DNA of 64,000 nucleotides from Pseudomonas atagonensis (GTDB lineage: Bacteria > Pseudomonadota > Gammaproteobacteria > Pseudomonadales > Pseudomonadaceae), in NCBI RefSeq assembly GCF_011369485.1, contig NZ_VXCA01000018.1:62001-126000 (forward strand). Reading direction: 5' to 3'. The position numbers and the translations under genes were made by a program. A model generated the notes under the pieces. The model saw only the letters and a program-made list of their open reading frames with translations, ran no database searches and was not told the origin of the DNA. Position 1 is the first letter of the stretch, and each line of letters begins with the position of its first letter. This document shows positions 38,842 to 47,744 of this stretch, in pieces.

Positions 38842-38878
38842 TCCTCTCGCATCCACGGCTTGTGCAGTCGCGGATGCG

Positions 38879-38922
38879 GGTCTTTACTCCTGTGTAACCG
38901 GTATGGGCCGGTGACACAGGAG
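38879..38922 (+). promoter_or_regulatory. SD-sequestering hairpin in the leader of the second OmpA paralogue
   Basis: CTCCTGTGT (38887-38895) pairs perfectly with ACACAGGAG (38914-38922), and ACCGG pairs with CCGGT inside; one A/G mismatch separates the two helices and the loop is TATGGG. The AGGAG ribosome-binding site of the gene at 38931 is thus buried in a 14-bp stem. The GGTCTTTACTCC start is shared with the leader at 38095. Confidence 0.65.
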
Positions 38923-38930
38923 CTTTCACA

Positions 38931-39653
38931 ATGACTGTTTTCTCAAGGTCCGTCTTGCCGGTGCTGCTGCTAGGCAGCTTGCTCACCGGTTGCGCCACTC
39001 ACAGCGATGGCACTGCACCCCTGAATCAACGTACGTGGCCGATCTGCAGCCTTATCGGAGGGCTGGTCGGTGGCGGTCTTGGCGCCATTGAAAGTGGCGG
39101 CTGGGCCGGTGGCGGCGCAGCGCTGGGGATTCTTACCGGCGGACTGATCTGTTATGCCCAGGACGGCGATGAAGACGGCGACGGCGTCTTTGACCGCCGC
39201 GACCGTTGCCCGGACACCCCGGCCAACACGCCGGTCGATCACCGCGGCTGTCCACTGCCGCAATATCCGGTCACCGAGAAAGTGCCAGAACCGGCCCCGC
39301 AAACTGAAGTCATCACGTTGAGCGATGCAGGCGACGTGCTGTTCGACTTCGACAAATCCGACCTGACGCCGGCCGCCAAAGCCCAGCTCGATACGCTGAT
39401 GGACAAACTGCGCAATGCCGACGTAGTCAGCATCAAGGTGGTCGGTCACACCGATAGCAAAGGTTCGGATGCCTACAACCAGGCGCTGTCTGAACGCCGT
39501 GCCAGCAGTGTCGCGGCTTACTTGCTGAGTCAGGGGCTGGCGCCAAGCAAACTCACCAGCGAAGGCCGCGGCGAGAGCGAACCGGTCGCCGACAACGCCA
39601 CCGACGAGGGACGTGCGAAGAACCGTCGCGTGGAGTTACACATCAACCGTTAG
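38931..39653 (+). CDS. OmpA-family lipoprotein, paralogue 2
   Basis: A 240-aa OM lipoprotein with lipobox LLTGCATH, a Gly-rich hydrophobic stretch, a TSP3-like DGDEDGDGVFDRRDRCPDTP repeat and a C-terminal OmpA domain (VVGHTDSKGSDAYNQALSER, ending NRRVELHINR). It probably links the outer membrane to peptidoglycan. It lies 89 bp after paralogue 1; the intervening RNA hairpin argues for control of translation instead of a fixed ratio. Confidence 0.92.
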   Translation: MTVFSRSVLPVLLLGSLLTGCATHSDGTAPLNQRTWPICSLIGGLVGGGLGAIESGGWAGGGAALGILTGGLICYAQDGDEDGDGVFDRRDRCPDTPANTPVDHRGCPLPQYPVTEKVPEPAPQTEVITLSDAGDVLFDFDKSDLTPAAKAQLDTLMDKLRNADVVSIKVVGHTDSKGSDAYNQALSERRASSVAAYLLSQGLAPSKLTSEGRGESEPVADNATDEGRAKNRRVELHINR

Positions 39654-39816
39654 GACATGGCTGTAGTCCGCGGGCTAGAGCTGCCGGGCGATAATCATTG
39701 GCGCCCCGGCAGCCATCGGGCGGTCGAACAAAGATTTTTCATTTATCCCTCTGGCTTCTCCCCCACGGAAGCCGTTACTGTGCGCCCAAAGAATAATTCG
39801 CAACACGGGGGAGCGT

Positions 39817-40098
39817 ATGAAAGTGTTCTGGGGGCTGGGGCGGTTATTGACCCTGCTGTTCTGCTGCGTGGTGCTGGCCAATCAACTGGTGCCGTTCGTA
39901 CATCCGTTGCACCTGCTGGTCAATCTGGCCGGTGCGCTGCTGTTGCTGCTTCACGTACTCGAAGTGCTGCTGTGCAATCGCAGCCTCAAAGGTCGCCCGC
40001 ATCCCTGGCGTGACCGTGCCCGCATCCTGTTGTTCGGCGTCTTCCACCTGCAATCCATCCCGGCCCCGGCCGCTCCGGAGGCTTCTTCTCATGCGTAA
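39817..40098 (+). CDS. DUF1145 domain-containing membrane protein
   Basis: A 93-aa protein with two hydrophobic segments (LLTLLFCCVVLANQLV and LLVNLAGALLLLLHVLEVLL), then a polar C-terminus. The pattern matches DUF1145. ATG 39817 follows GGGGGAGCGT. Its stop overlaps the next gene's start (ATGCGTAA, 8-bp overlap), so the two are probably co-translated. Function unknown. Confidence 0.82.
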   Translation: MKVFWGLGRLLTLLFCCVVLANQLVPFVHPLHLLVNLAGALLLLLHVLEVLLCNRSLKGRPHPWRDRARILLFGVFHLQSIPAPAAPEASSHA

Positions 40099-40849
40099 AC
40101 TGTGTCTGCTCGCTGCTTTTATCAGCCCTTTGGCCTGTGCCCAGGTGGTCAGTGTCGAAACCAATTCCCTGATGCGCCTGCCCAACACGGCCAGCACTTT
40201 GCAGCTGGAGAAGCTTGAAGTGGCCGATTACGGCACCTTGCTGATTCCTGCCAACGTGACCGAGTTGACCGTGGGCGAATTGCGCCTTGGCCATGAAGCG
40301 CGCATTGCGATTGTTCCGGCCGAACAGGCGCTGGAGCTGAAAGTGGCGCGCGCCGAACTGAGTGAGGGCAGCCAGATCACCGCACGTGGTGCGCCGGGGA
40401 CTTTTGAAAAAGCCGCCCGCGCCGGGCGCAATCTGAATCTGCAATTCAAGACGTTGAACGCGCCGAAGTTGTCCGTTGATGCCCGTGGCGGTACCGGTGC
40501 ACCGGGTTTTGTCGGGCTGGACGGTGGCAACGGTGAAGACCCGGGCTGCACCTATGGCTCGGCCGGTCACGGCTTTGACGGCAGCAACGGCACCGATGGG
40601 CAACCGGGCGCACCGGGTGCGCTGGTACGCATCGAAGTGCCGCGCGAATTCCCGGCAGAGTCGATTAAAGTCAATGTCGCTGGCGGTGCCGGTGGCCCAG
40701 CGGGTGTGGGCGGCAAGGCCGGTAAGGGCGGCAAGTCCAAGGGTTGCCTGATCTATCGCGCCGACGGTGGCAAAAATGGCAAGGCCGGGGCAGACGGTCA
40801 GCCAGGGCCGGTGGGAGCGGCGGGTGCGGTGACCGTGCAACGTCTCTAA
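40091..40849 (+). CDS. Exported collagen-like Gly-rich protein
   Basis: A 252-aa protein with a signal peptide (MRKLCLLAAFISPLACA). Its N-terminal half is beta-rich (LRLGHEARIAIVPAEQALEL). The C-terminal half consists of Gly-x-y-like repeats (GGTGAPGFVGLDGGNGEDPG, GSNGTDGQPGAPGA, GKNGKAGADGQPGPVG) resembling bacterial collagen, interrupted by two Cys-containing breaks. It probably forms an elongated periplasmic or surface structure. It is coupled to DUF1145. No catalytic motif was seen. Confidence 0.8.
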   Translation: MRKLCLLAAFISPLACAQVVSVETNSLMRLPNTASTLQLEKLEVADYGTLLIPANVTELTVGELRLGHEARIAIVPAEQALELKVARAELSEGSQITARGAPGTFEKAARAGRNLNLQFKTLNAPKLSVDARGGTGAPGFVGLDGGNGEDPGCTYGSAGHGFDGSNGTDGQPGAPGALVRIEVPREFPAESIKVNVAGGAGGPAGVGGKAGKGGKSKGCLIYRADGGKNGKAGADGQPGPVGAAGAVTVQRL

Positions 40850-40867
40850 AGAACAACACGACTCAAC

Positions 40868-40947
40868 TGTGGCGAGGGGATTTATCCCCGTTGGGTCGCG
40901 AAGCGGCCCCGCTCTTGATCGTTCCCTCACAGAGCGTGGGAACGATC
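40868..40947. repeat. REP-like unit plus GATCGTTCCC hairpin repeat
   Basis: A single TGTGGCGAGGGGATTTATCCCC unit (40868-40910) is followed by GATCGTTCCC-N11-GGGAACGATC (40917-40947), a perfect 10-bp inverted repeat. Either may act as a transcript end for the collagen-like gene. Confidence 0.75.
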
Positions 40948-40982
40948 AGTCACAGTGTTCACAGCTCGAAAACCTATACGGC

Positions 40983-41447
40983 TCAGAACATCGGCCGCGC
41001 CGCCGCAATCGCCACCAGCACCAGCCCGACAATCAGGTTAATCCCCACCACCCGGCGAATCCGCCCGAGCACAGCCGCACCCGCCGGCCAGTCTTTCGCT
41101 TCAACCGCTTTGCGCAACTCGGGCAGCATCAACCCCTGAATACGGATAAACAGCGCCGTCATCACCACGTACAACCCCATCATCACCTGCACATACTTGG
41201 GCGCAGTCTCGAAACCGATGTGCTGCAGATGAAGCATGCCCACGCCACTGATCGGCAACACAATCACGGCGACCCAGACCCAGCGGAAAAAACCTTGAAA
41301 CACTTCCACCCACAGCGTCAGCCGGGCAGGGCCGTCCAGAGCCTTCACAGCCGCCGGGCGCAAGACCATCCAGGCGAAAAACATGCCGCCGACCCACACG
41401 AGGGCGGCGAGGACATGCAGGGGATAAACGAGGCTAAAAGGTGTCAT
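40983..41447 (-). CDS. CopD family integral membrane protein
   Basis: A 154-aa inner-membrane protein with four hydrophobic segments. It starts MTPFSLVYPLHVLAALVWVG and contains the family's HVLAALVWVGGMFFAW pattern. CopD-type domains are linked to copper handling. No other copper gene is adjacent here, although the bufferin operon 18 kb away is also copper-related. Start ATG 41447; monocistronic. Confidence 0.85.
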   Translation of the reverse strand: MTPFSLVYPLHVLAALVWVGGMFFAWMVLRPAAVKALDGPARLTLWVEVFQGFFRWVWVAVIVLPISGVGMLHLQHIGFETAPKYVQVMMGLYVVMTALFIRIQGLMLPELRKAVEAKDWPAGAAVLGRIRRVVGINLIVGLVLVAIAAARPMF

Positions 41448-41546
41448 TGGGGCACTCCGTTCTGCGCGGGATTAATTAGCGGGGTATGATAGCCGCCATC
41501 CGAAACCACTGAAAATTTATCCAGCGTTTTTTGCGCCCGACAATCC

Positions 41547-43691
41547 ATGATCAGCACTGAACTCAAAACCACGATCCAGGGCGCCTACTCGCGTTTTCTA
41601 GAGGCCAAGAACCTCAAGCCGCGTTACGGCCAGCGCCTGATGATCGCTGAAATCGCCAAAGTCCTCGGAGATATCGACACCGACGACGAAGGCCGGCGCA
41701 GTGGCGACCCCGCGATTGTCGCGGTGGAAGCCGGCACCGGTACCGGCAAGACCGTGGCCTACAGCCTGGCGGCGATTCCGACGGCGAAACTGGCGGGCAA
41801 ACGTCTGGTGATCGCCACTGCGACCGTCGCGCTGCAAGAGCAGATCGTCTACAAGGATTTGCCTGACCTGATGCGCAACAGCGGGCTGAACTTCAGCTTC
41901 GCCCTGGCCAAGGGCCGTGGCCGCTACATGTGCCTGTCCAAACTCGACATGCTCTTGCAGGAAGGCCACGCGCAAACCGCCACCGCGCAACTGTTCGAAG
42001 AAGAAGGCTTCAAGATCGAGGTCGATGAGGCCAGTCAGAAGCTGTTCACCAGCATGATCGAAAAGCTTGCCGGGAATAAATGGGACGGCGACCGCGACAG
42101 CTGGCCCAACGCGCTGGAAGACGCCGACTGGGCGCGCCTGACCACCGATCACAGCCAGTGCACCAACCGTCATTGCCCGAATTTCGGCCAGTGCGCCTTC
42201 TACAAGGCCCGCGAAGGCATGGGCAAGGTTGATGTGATCGTCACCAATCACGACATGGTGCTGGCCGACCTGGCGCTGGGTGGCGGCGCGGTTCTGCCCG
42301 ATCCGCGCGACACCATTTATGTCTTCGACGAAGGCCATCACCTGCCCGACAAGGCGATCGGCCATTTTGCTCATTACACGCGCCTGCGTTCCACCGCCGA
42401 CTGGCTGGAAACCACCGCCAAGAACCTCACCAAACTGCTGGCCCAGCATCCGTTGCCGGGCGATCTCGGCAAGTTGATCGAGCAAGTGCCGGAGCTGGCG
42501 CGGGAGATCAAGACCCAGCAACAGTTCATGTTTACGGCTTGCGAGCAGATCGCCGATTTCAAACCCGGGGAAGACGTCGAAGGTCGCGAGCGACCGCGCC
42601 ATCGTTTCGTCGGCGGGGTGATTCCCGAGCACATGCGCGAAATGGGTATCGAGCTGAAAAAGGGCTATTCGCGCCTCAATGACCTATTCACCCGCCTCAC
42701 CGACCTGCTCAAGGAAGGCATGGATGGCGAGGTCAATATCGGCATCGCCAGCAATCAGGCGGAAGAGTGGTATCCGCTGTTCGGCAGCCTGTTGTCCCGT
42801 GCTTCCGGCAACTGGGAATTGTGGACGGCGTTCACCGCCGAAGACCCGGAAGACAGCCCGCCGATGGCGCGTTGGCTGACCCTGGCCGAAAGCGGCTCGC
42901 TGTTCGACATCGAGGTCAACGCCAGTCCGATCCTCGCCGCCGAAACCTTGCGCCGCAGCCTGTGGAACGTTGCGTACGGCTGCCTCGTGACCTCGGCAAC
43001 CCTGACGGCGCTGGGCACGTTCGACCGTTTCCGCATGCGCGCCGGCCTGCCGAAAAAAGCCGTCACCGCCGTGGTGCCGAGCCCGTTCCACCATGCCGAC
43101 GCTGGCGTGTTGCGGGTGCCGGATCTGAAGGCCGACCCGCGTGATGCCGCTGCTCACACTGCGGCAATCATCCGTGAGTTGCCGGATCTGGTCGAAGGTT
43201 CGCGCGGCACGCTGGTGCTGTTCTCTTCGCGCAAACAGATGCAGGACGTGTTCGACGGCCTCGACCGCGACTGGCGCAAACAAGTGTTCATTCAAGGCAA
43301 CCTGTCGAAGCAGGAAACCCTGAACAAGCACAAGGCGCGGGTCGATGGCGGTGATTCCAGCGTGTTGTTCGGCCTCGCCAGTTTTGCTGAAGGCGTTGAC
43401 TTGCCGGGTGCGTACTGCGAGCACGTGGTGATCGCCAAGATCCCGTTTTCGGTGCCGGATGATCCGGTCGAGGCCGCATTGTCCGAATGGATCGAAGCCC
43501 GTGGCGGCAATCCGTTCATGGAAATCTCGGTGCCCGACGCCTCGCTGAAACTGGTTCAGGCCTGTGGCCGCCTGCTGCGTACCGAAGAAGATCGCGGCAC
43601 CATCACCTTGCTCGACCGGCGTCTGGTGACCCAGCGCTACGGCAAGGCGATCCTCAATGCGTTGCCTCCATTCCGTCGTGAAATATCCTGA
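41547..43691 (+). CDS. dinG: ATP-dependent DNA helicase DinG
   Basis: A 714-aa SF2 XPD-like Fe-S helicase that unwinds R-loops and forked DNA. Walker A is VEAGTGTGKTVAYSL; the DEAH-type box is VFDEGHHLPDK. The four Fe-S cysteines are in RYMCLSK and CTNRHCPNFGQCAF. Motif V/VI lies around LFGLASFAEGVDLPG and LVQACGRLLRTEEDRG. The length is family-typical. No clear LexA box was seen upstream. Confidence 0.95.
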   Translation: MISTELKTTIQGAYSRFLEAKNLKPRYGQRLMIAEIAKVLGDIDTDDEGRRSGDPAIVAVEAGTGTGKTVAYSLAAIPTAKLAGKRLVIATATVALQEQIVYKDLPDLMRNSGLNFSFALAKGRGRYMCLSKLDMLLQEGHAQTATAQLFEEEGFKIEVDEASQKLFTSMIEKLAGNKWDGDRDSWPNALEDADWARLTTDHSQCTNRHCPNFGQCAFYKAREGMGKVDVIVTNHDMVLADLALGGGAVLPDPRDTIYVFDEGHHLPDKAIGHFAHYTRLRSTADWLETTAKNLTKLLAQHPLPGDLGKLIEQVPELAREIKTQQQFMFTACEQIADFKPGEDVEGRERPRHRFVGGVIPEHMREMGIELKKGYSRLNDLFTRLTDLLKEGMDGEVNIGIASNQAEEWYPLFGSLLSRASGNWELWTAFTAEDPEDSPPMARWLTLAESGSLFDIEVNASPILAAETLRRSLWNVAYGCLVTSATLTALGTFDRFRMRAGLPKKAVTAVVPSPFHHADAGVLRVPDLKADPRDAAAHTAAIIRELPDLVEGSRGTLVLFSSRKQMQDVFDGLDRDWRKQVFIQGNLSKQETLNKHKARVDGGDSSVLFGLASFAEGVDLPGAYCEHVVIAKIPFSVPDDPVEAALSEWIEARGGNPFMEISVPDASLKLVQACGRLLRTEEDRGTITLLDRRLVTQRYGKAILNALPPFRREIS

Positions 43692-43785
43692 GACATCGGT
43701 GGGCAGTTTTGCCCGCCGCGCTGTCTATCTCTCTGCCATGCTTTTCCATTGGCCTTTGTTGGTCGTTAGGGAGAACTCCGTTCTT

Positions 43786-46266
43786 ATGATCCGCCGTTCG
43801 TTGCCTGCCGTATTTGCCTTGATCTTTGCCGCCCCGTTGCTGGCGGCGCCTGCTGGCCAGCAGACGTTGTTCAACTTTGTCCGCCCCGCTGACGTGGTGA
43901 AAATCGCCACGGAAAACGCCGACCTGCCGCAAGCCAATGCCGAACAGACCCCGGAAGGCGAAGTGTTGCGTCGGGTGACGTTCAACCCGGTGACCCGCCC
44001 GACTTTGCGCCTGACCCCGCAAACCGGCGCTTGGGACTGGTCGCAGTCGGGCATGATGAGCCTGCGCATTCAGAGCGCGATGAACTGGGCCGTGACGGTT
44101 TACGTGCAGATCCAGAGCAACAACGGCCAGACGTTGACTAGCCGTGTCGACCTGCCGGCCGGCCCGGCGCAAACCCTATTGGTGCCATTGGTGGCGACCG
44201 CGCCCTTGAGTCAGGGCATGAAAGCCGGGCCGCCGATGCCGATGACCATCGATGGCCAACGAATTCTTTTGGCCAGCAGCGCCGGTGAACTGGATCGCAG
44301 CCAGGTGGTGTCGGTGAGCCTGTCGATGGATCAGCCGAAAGTCGCTCAGAGTTTGCTGCTTGAGCGCTTCGGCGTGCAGGACGGCGAAGCGGTGACGCAA
44401 GCGGTGTACGGCAATCTGGTCGACGCTTACGGTCAATCGACCCGCAGCAAGTGGCCGGAAAAAATCAGCAATGACGAACAACTCAAATCCGCCGCCGCCA
44501 AGGAGCAGCAACAGCTGAAAACCTGGCTGGCCGAGCGCGAGAAGTCCTCGCTGGACACGTTCGGTGGCTGGAACAAAGGCCCGGCGTTCAAGGCCAGTGG
44601 CTTCTTCCGCACGGAAAAGCGCGACGGTCGCTGGTATTTGGTGACACCGCAAGGGCATCCGTTCTACTCCCTTGGCGTCAATACCGTCAGCCCCGAGGTC
44701 AACCAGACCTATGTGGCGGGTCGCGAATACATGTTCGAATCCTTGCCGAAAACCGGTGATCCTCTCGCCATCCACTTCGGTGAAGGCGACAACCGGGGCG
44801 GCAACGGTGCCGATCAGGGCCGGGGTTATGGCAACGGGCGCTGGTACGATTTCTACGGCGCCAACCTGCAACGGTTGAATGGCGATCCTTGCAAAGACCG
44901 CAGCGACAGCAAGTCCGGCGTAGCAGAAGCGGCGAAGTCCGAAGCGGCTGAAACCGCCGCCGTCAATGCGACGGATCCGGCTACTGCGCCGGCCGAGTCG
45001 AAATCCGGCGTTGCTGAAGCCGCCAGGACTGGCGCGGTGCAAGAGACCAACGAAAAAGTCGCCGCGCCGTGCAAGGCGACCCTCGATGAGCAGCAGTGGG
45101 CCAGCCACACGCTGGATCGCCTGCAAGCCTGGGGTTTCAATACTGTCGGCAACTGGAGTGCCGATGCGCTGGCCGACGCCGATCGCGTGCCGTACACCTT
45201 GCCGCTGTCGATCGTCGGCGATTACACCAGCATCAGCACCGGTAGCGACTGGTGGGGCGGCATGCCGGATCCGTTCGATCCGCGTTTTGCCATGGCCACC
45301 GAACGCGCCGTGGCCATTGCCGCACGCGACCACCGCGACGATCCGTGGCTGATCGGTTATTTCGCCGACAACGAACTGGCCTGGGCCGGCCCCGGCGACG
45401 ATCCGAAGTCGCGTTATGCGCTGGCCTACGGCACCTTGAAAATGACTACCGACGTGCCGGCCAAACGCGCGTTCCTCAAGCAGTTGCGCGACAAATATCG
45501 CAATCAGGCGGGGCTGTCGAAGGCGTGGGGCATTGATCTGCCGGCGTGGGAATTGATGGAAGATCCGGGCTTCGTGCCGCCATTGCCGAACCCCGAGCAC
45601 CCGGAAATCGAAGCCGACTTCAAATACTTTCAGAAGGTGTTTGCCGACACCTACTTCAAGACCATTTCCGACTCGCTGAAATGGCACGCACCGAACCAGT
45701 TGCTGCTCGGCGGTCGCTTCGCCATCAGCACGCCGGAAGCCGTGGCGTCCTGCGCGCAGTATTGCGATGTGCTGAGTTTCAACATGTACACGCTGAAACC
45801 CCAGGACGGTTATGACTTTGCTGCGTTGAACGCGCTGGACAAACCGGTGCTGATCACCGAGTTTAACTTCGGGTCCACCGACCGTGGCCCGTTCTGGGGT
45901 GGCGTGACGCAGTTGGCCAGGGAAGAAGATCGCGGCGCGGCCTACGCCAACTTCCTCAAACAGGCGTTGAGCGAGCCGTCGATTGTCGGCGTGCACTGGT
46001 TCCAGTATCTGGATCAACCGGTGACCGGCCGTCTGCTGGATGGGGAGAACGGGCATTTCGGTCTGGTCGGCGTCACTGATCTGCCGTATCAGGGTTTTGT
46101 CGAGGCGGTGCGCAAGAGCAATCTGCAGGCCATTGATCAGCTCGGCAAAGAGGCTGAGAAAGCGGCCGCCGCAGCCGGGCATGAGGCTGAAGGCGGGCGC
46201 AAGGGCGAGGCTGGCAAGGGGCCGGGTGCCGGGCATGCGGGTGGGCATTCGGGCAATGGTCATTAA
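43786..46266 (+). CDS. Exported GH50/agarase-like glycoside hydrolase
   Basis: An 826-aa exported enzyme (signal IFAAPLLAA). An N-terminal carbohydrate-binding-like beta domain is followed by a (beta/alpha)8 catalytic domain beginning near FFRTEKRDGRWYLVTPQGHP. The acid/base Glu is probably in YFADNELAWAG (about residue 529) and the nucleophile in VLITEFNFGS (about 692). A low-complexity segment with two SKSGVAEAA repeats (about residues 375-415) interrupts it, and the C-terminus is Ala/Gly/His-rich (GHAGGHSGNGH). The start is MIRRSL (43786). The polysaccharide substrate is unknown. Confidence 0.82.
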   Translation: MIRRSLPAVFALIFAAPLLAAPAGQQTLFNFVRPADVVKIATENADLPQANAEQTPEGEVLRRVTFNPVTRPTLRLTPQTGAWDWSQSGMMSLRIQSAMNWAVTVYVQIQSNNGQTLTSRVDLPAGPAQTLLVPLVATAPLSQGMKAGPPMPMTIDGQRILLASSAGELDRSQVVSVSLSMDQPKVAQSLLLERFGVQDGEAVTQAVYGNLVDAYGQSTRSKWPEKISNDEQLKSAAAKEQQQLKTWLAEREKSSLDTFGGWNKGPAFKASGFFRTEKRDGRWYLVTPQGHPFYSLGVNTVSPEVNQTYVAGREYMFESLPKTGDPLAIHFGEGDNRGGNGADQGRGYGNGRWYDFYGANLQRLNGDPCKDRSDSKSGVAEAAKSEAAETAAVNATDPATAPAESKSGVAEAARTGAVQETNEKVAAPCKATLDEQQWASHTLDRLQAWGFNTVGNWSADALADADRVPYTLPLSIVGDYTSISTGSDWWGGMPDPFDPRFAMATERAVAIAARDHRDDPWLIGYFADNELAWAGPGDDPKSRYALAYGTLKMTTDVPAKRAFLKQLRDKYRNQAGLSKAWGIDLPAWELMEDPGFVPPLPNPEHPEIEADFKYFQKVFADTYFKTISDSLKWHAPNQLLLGGRFAISTPEAVASCAQYCDVLSFNMYTLKPQDGYDFAALNALDKPVLITEFNFGSTDRGPFWGGVTQLAREEDRGAAYANFLKQALSEPSIVGVHWFQYLDQPVTGRLLDGENGHFGLVGVTDLPYQGFVEAVRKSNLQAIDQLGKEAEKAAAAAGHEAEGGRKGEAGKGPGAGHAGGHSGNGH

Positions 46267-46288
46267 GATTTAGACCGCGTCATCGTTC

Positions 46289-46364
46289 TTCGCGAGCAAG
46301 CCACCTCCCACAGTGGATCTGTGTATCACTGAAGATCTCCTGTGGGAGCGGGCTTGCTCGCGAA
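46289..46364. repeat. REP pair (inverted), partly degenerate
   Basis: The left unit is altered (TTCGCGAGCAAGCCACCTCCCACA); the right unit is standard. It sits between the glycosidase gene and the serine-hydrolase gene. Confidence 0.82.
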
Positions 46365-46479
46365 GGCGTCAGCCACCTCAGCGAAAATTCTGAAATAACC
46401 GTCGGGCCCGCCGCTGTTTCCAAATCCCTCAAGGGCTGGAACAATGCGGGCCACTTTGTAGAGCGTTTTCGCGGGGGAG

Positions 46480-47631
46480 TTGCGGGTGCAGATTCAGGGA
46501 CATTACGAGCTTCAATTCGAGCCGGTGCGCGAGGCTTTCGCCGCACTGTTCGACGATCCCCAGGAACGCGGCGCAGCCTTGTGCATTCAGGTCGGCGGAG
46601 AAACTGTCCTCGACCTCTGGTCCGGTACTGCCGACAAGGACGGCGCCGAGGCCTGGCACAGCGACACCATCGCCAACCTGTTCTCCTGCACCAAAACCTT
46701 CACTGCTGTTACCGCGCTGCAACTGGTTGCCGAAGGCAAGTTGCAACTGGACGTTCCCGTCGCCCGCTACTGGCCGGAATTTGCGGCCGCCGGTAAAGAG
46801 TCCGTGACGCTGCGCCAATTGCTTTGCCATCAGGCCGGTCTGCCGGCCCTGCGCGAACTGCTGGCGCCGGAAGCACTTTACGACTGGCAAACCATGGTCG
46901 ACGCCCTTGCGGCGGAAGCGCCGTGGTGGACGCCGGGCACTGGTCACGGTTATGCCGCGATCACTTACGGCTGGCTGATCGGCGAATTGCTCCGTCGTGC
47001 TGACGGTCGCGGGCCGGGTGAATCCATTGTTGCCCGCGTGGCCAAACCGCTGGGGCTGGATTTCCATGTCGGCCTGGCCGACGAAGAATTCCACCGCGTA
47101 GCGCACATTGCCCGGGGCAAAGGCAACGCAGGCGATGCCGCCGCTCAGCGCCTGTTGCAAGTCACCATGCGCGAACCGACAGCCATGACCACTCGCGCCT
47201 TCACCAATCCACCGTCGGTGCTCACCAGCACCAACAAACCGGAATGGCGGCGCATGCAGCAACCGGCGGCCAACGGTCACGGTAATGCGCGCAGTCTGGC
47301 CGGGTTCTACGCCGGTCTGCTCGACGGAAGCCTGCTCGAAAGCGACATGCTCGAAGAGCTGACCCGCGAGCACAGCCTTGGCGAAGACAAAACCCTGCTG
47401 ACCCGCACCCGTTTTGGTCTCGGCTGCATGCTCGATCAACCGGACGTACCTAATGCGACCTATGGTCTCGGCCCACGGGCATTCGGTCATCCGGGCGCGG
47501 GCGGCTCCATCGGTTTTGCTGATCCCGAGCATGACGTCGCGTTTGGTTTTGTGACAAATACCTTGGGGCCGTACGTCTTGATGGATCCGCGCGCGCAGAA
47601 GCTCGCGCGGGTGCTTGCCACTTGTCTGTAA
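46480..47631 (+). CDS. EstB-type serine hydrolase (class C beta-lactamase fold)
   Basis: A 383-aa cytoplasmic esterase/beta-lactamase-fold enzyme. The SxxK motif is LFSCTKTFTAV (about residues 69-79); the YxN equivalent is HGYAAITYGW and the third motif lies near FGHPGAGGSIGFAD. No signal peptide is seen, which argues against a true beta-lactamase and for an EstB-like esterase. The start is uncertain: TTG 46480 or GTG 46486 (VQIQGHY). The downstream hairpin may terminate it. Confidence 0.88.
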   Translation: MRVQIQGHYELQFEPVREAFAALFDDPQERGAALCIQVGGETVLDLWSGTADKDGAEAWHSDTIANLFSCTKTFTAVTALQLVAEGKLQLDVPVARYWPEFAAAGKESVTLRQLLCHQAGLPALRELLAPEALYDWQTMVDALAAEAPWWTPGTGHGYAAITYGWLIGELLRRADGRGPGESIVARVAKPLGLDFHVGLADEEFHRVAHIARGKGNAGDAAAQRLLQVTMREPTAMTTRAFTNPPSVLTSTNKPEWRRMQQPAANGHGNARSLAGFYAGLLDGSLLESDMLEELTREHSLGEDKTLLTRTRFGLGCMLDQPDVPNATYGLGPRAFGHPGAGGSIGFADPEHDVAFGFVTNTLGPYVLMDPRAQKLARVLATCL

Positions 47632-47640
47632 AGCAGCAAA

Positions 47641-47677
47641 CGAGGTTCCAGGGCCGGAACCTCGATGCAATTTTCGA
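47641..47677 (+). terminator. Hairpin after the serine-hydrolase gene
   Basis: CGAGGTTCC/GGAACCTCG form a perfect 9-bp stem with a 6-nt loop, followed after a few bases by TTTTCG. Probable terminator. Confidence 0.65.
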
Positions 47678-47744
47678 TTCAAAGCGACTGTTTATCCGGG
47701 CGAAAGTGCTCTGATTTTTCATTACTTCATTTTGTGGATTTTCA

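Noticed and set aside
44176..46263. Long minus-strand frame (695 codons) over the glycosidase gene
   Set aside because: Antisense to a well-supported exported enzyme; the composition mirrors GC3 bias.
46429..47682. Minus-strand frame of 417 codons over the serine-hydrolase gene
   Set aside because: Antisense to a gene with SxxK and related motifs.
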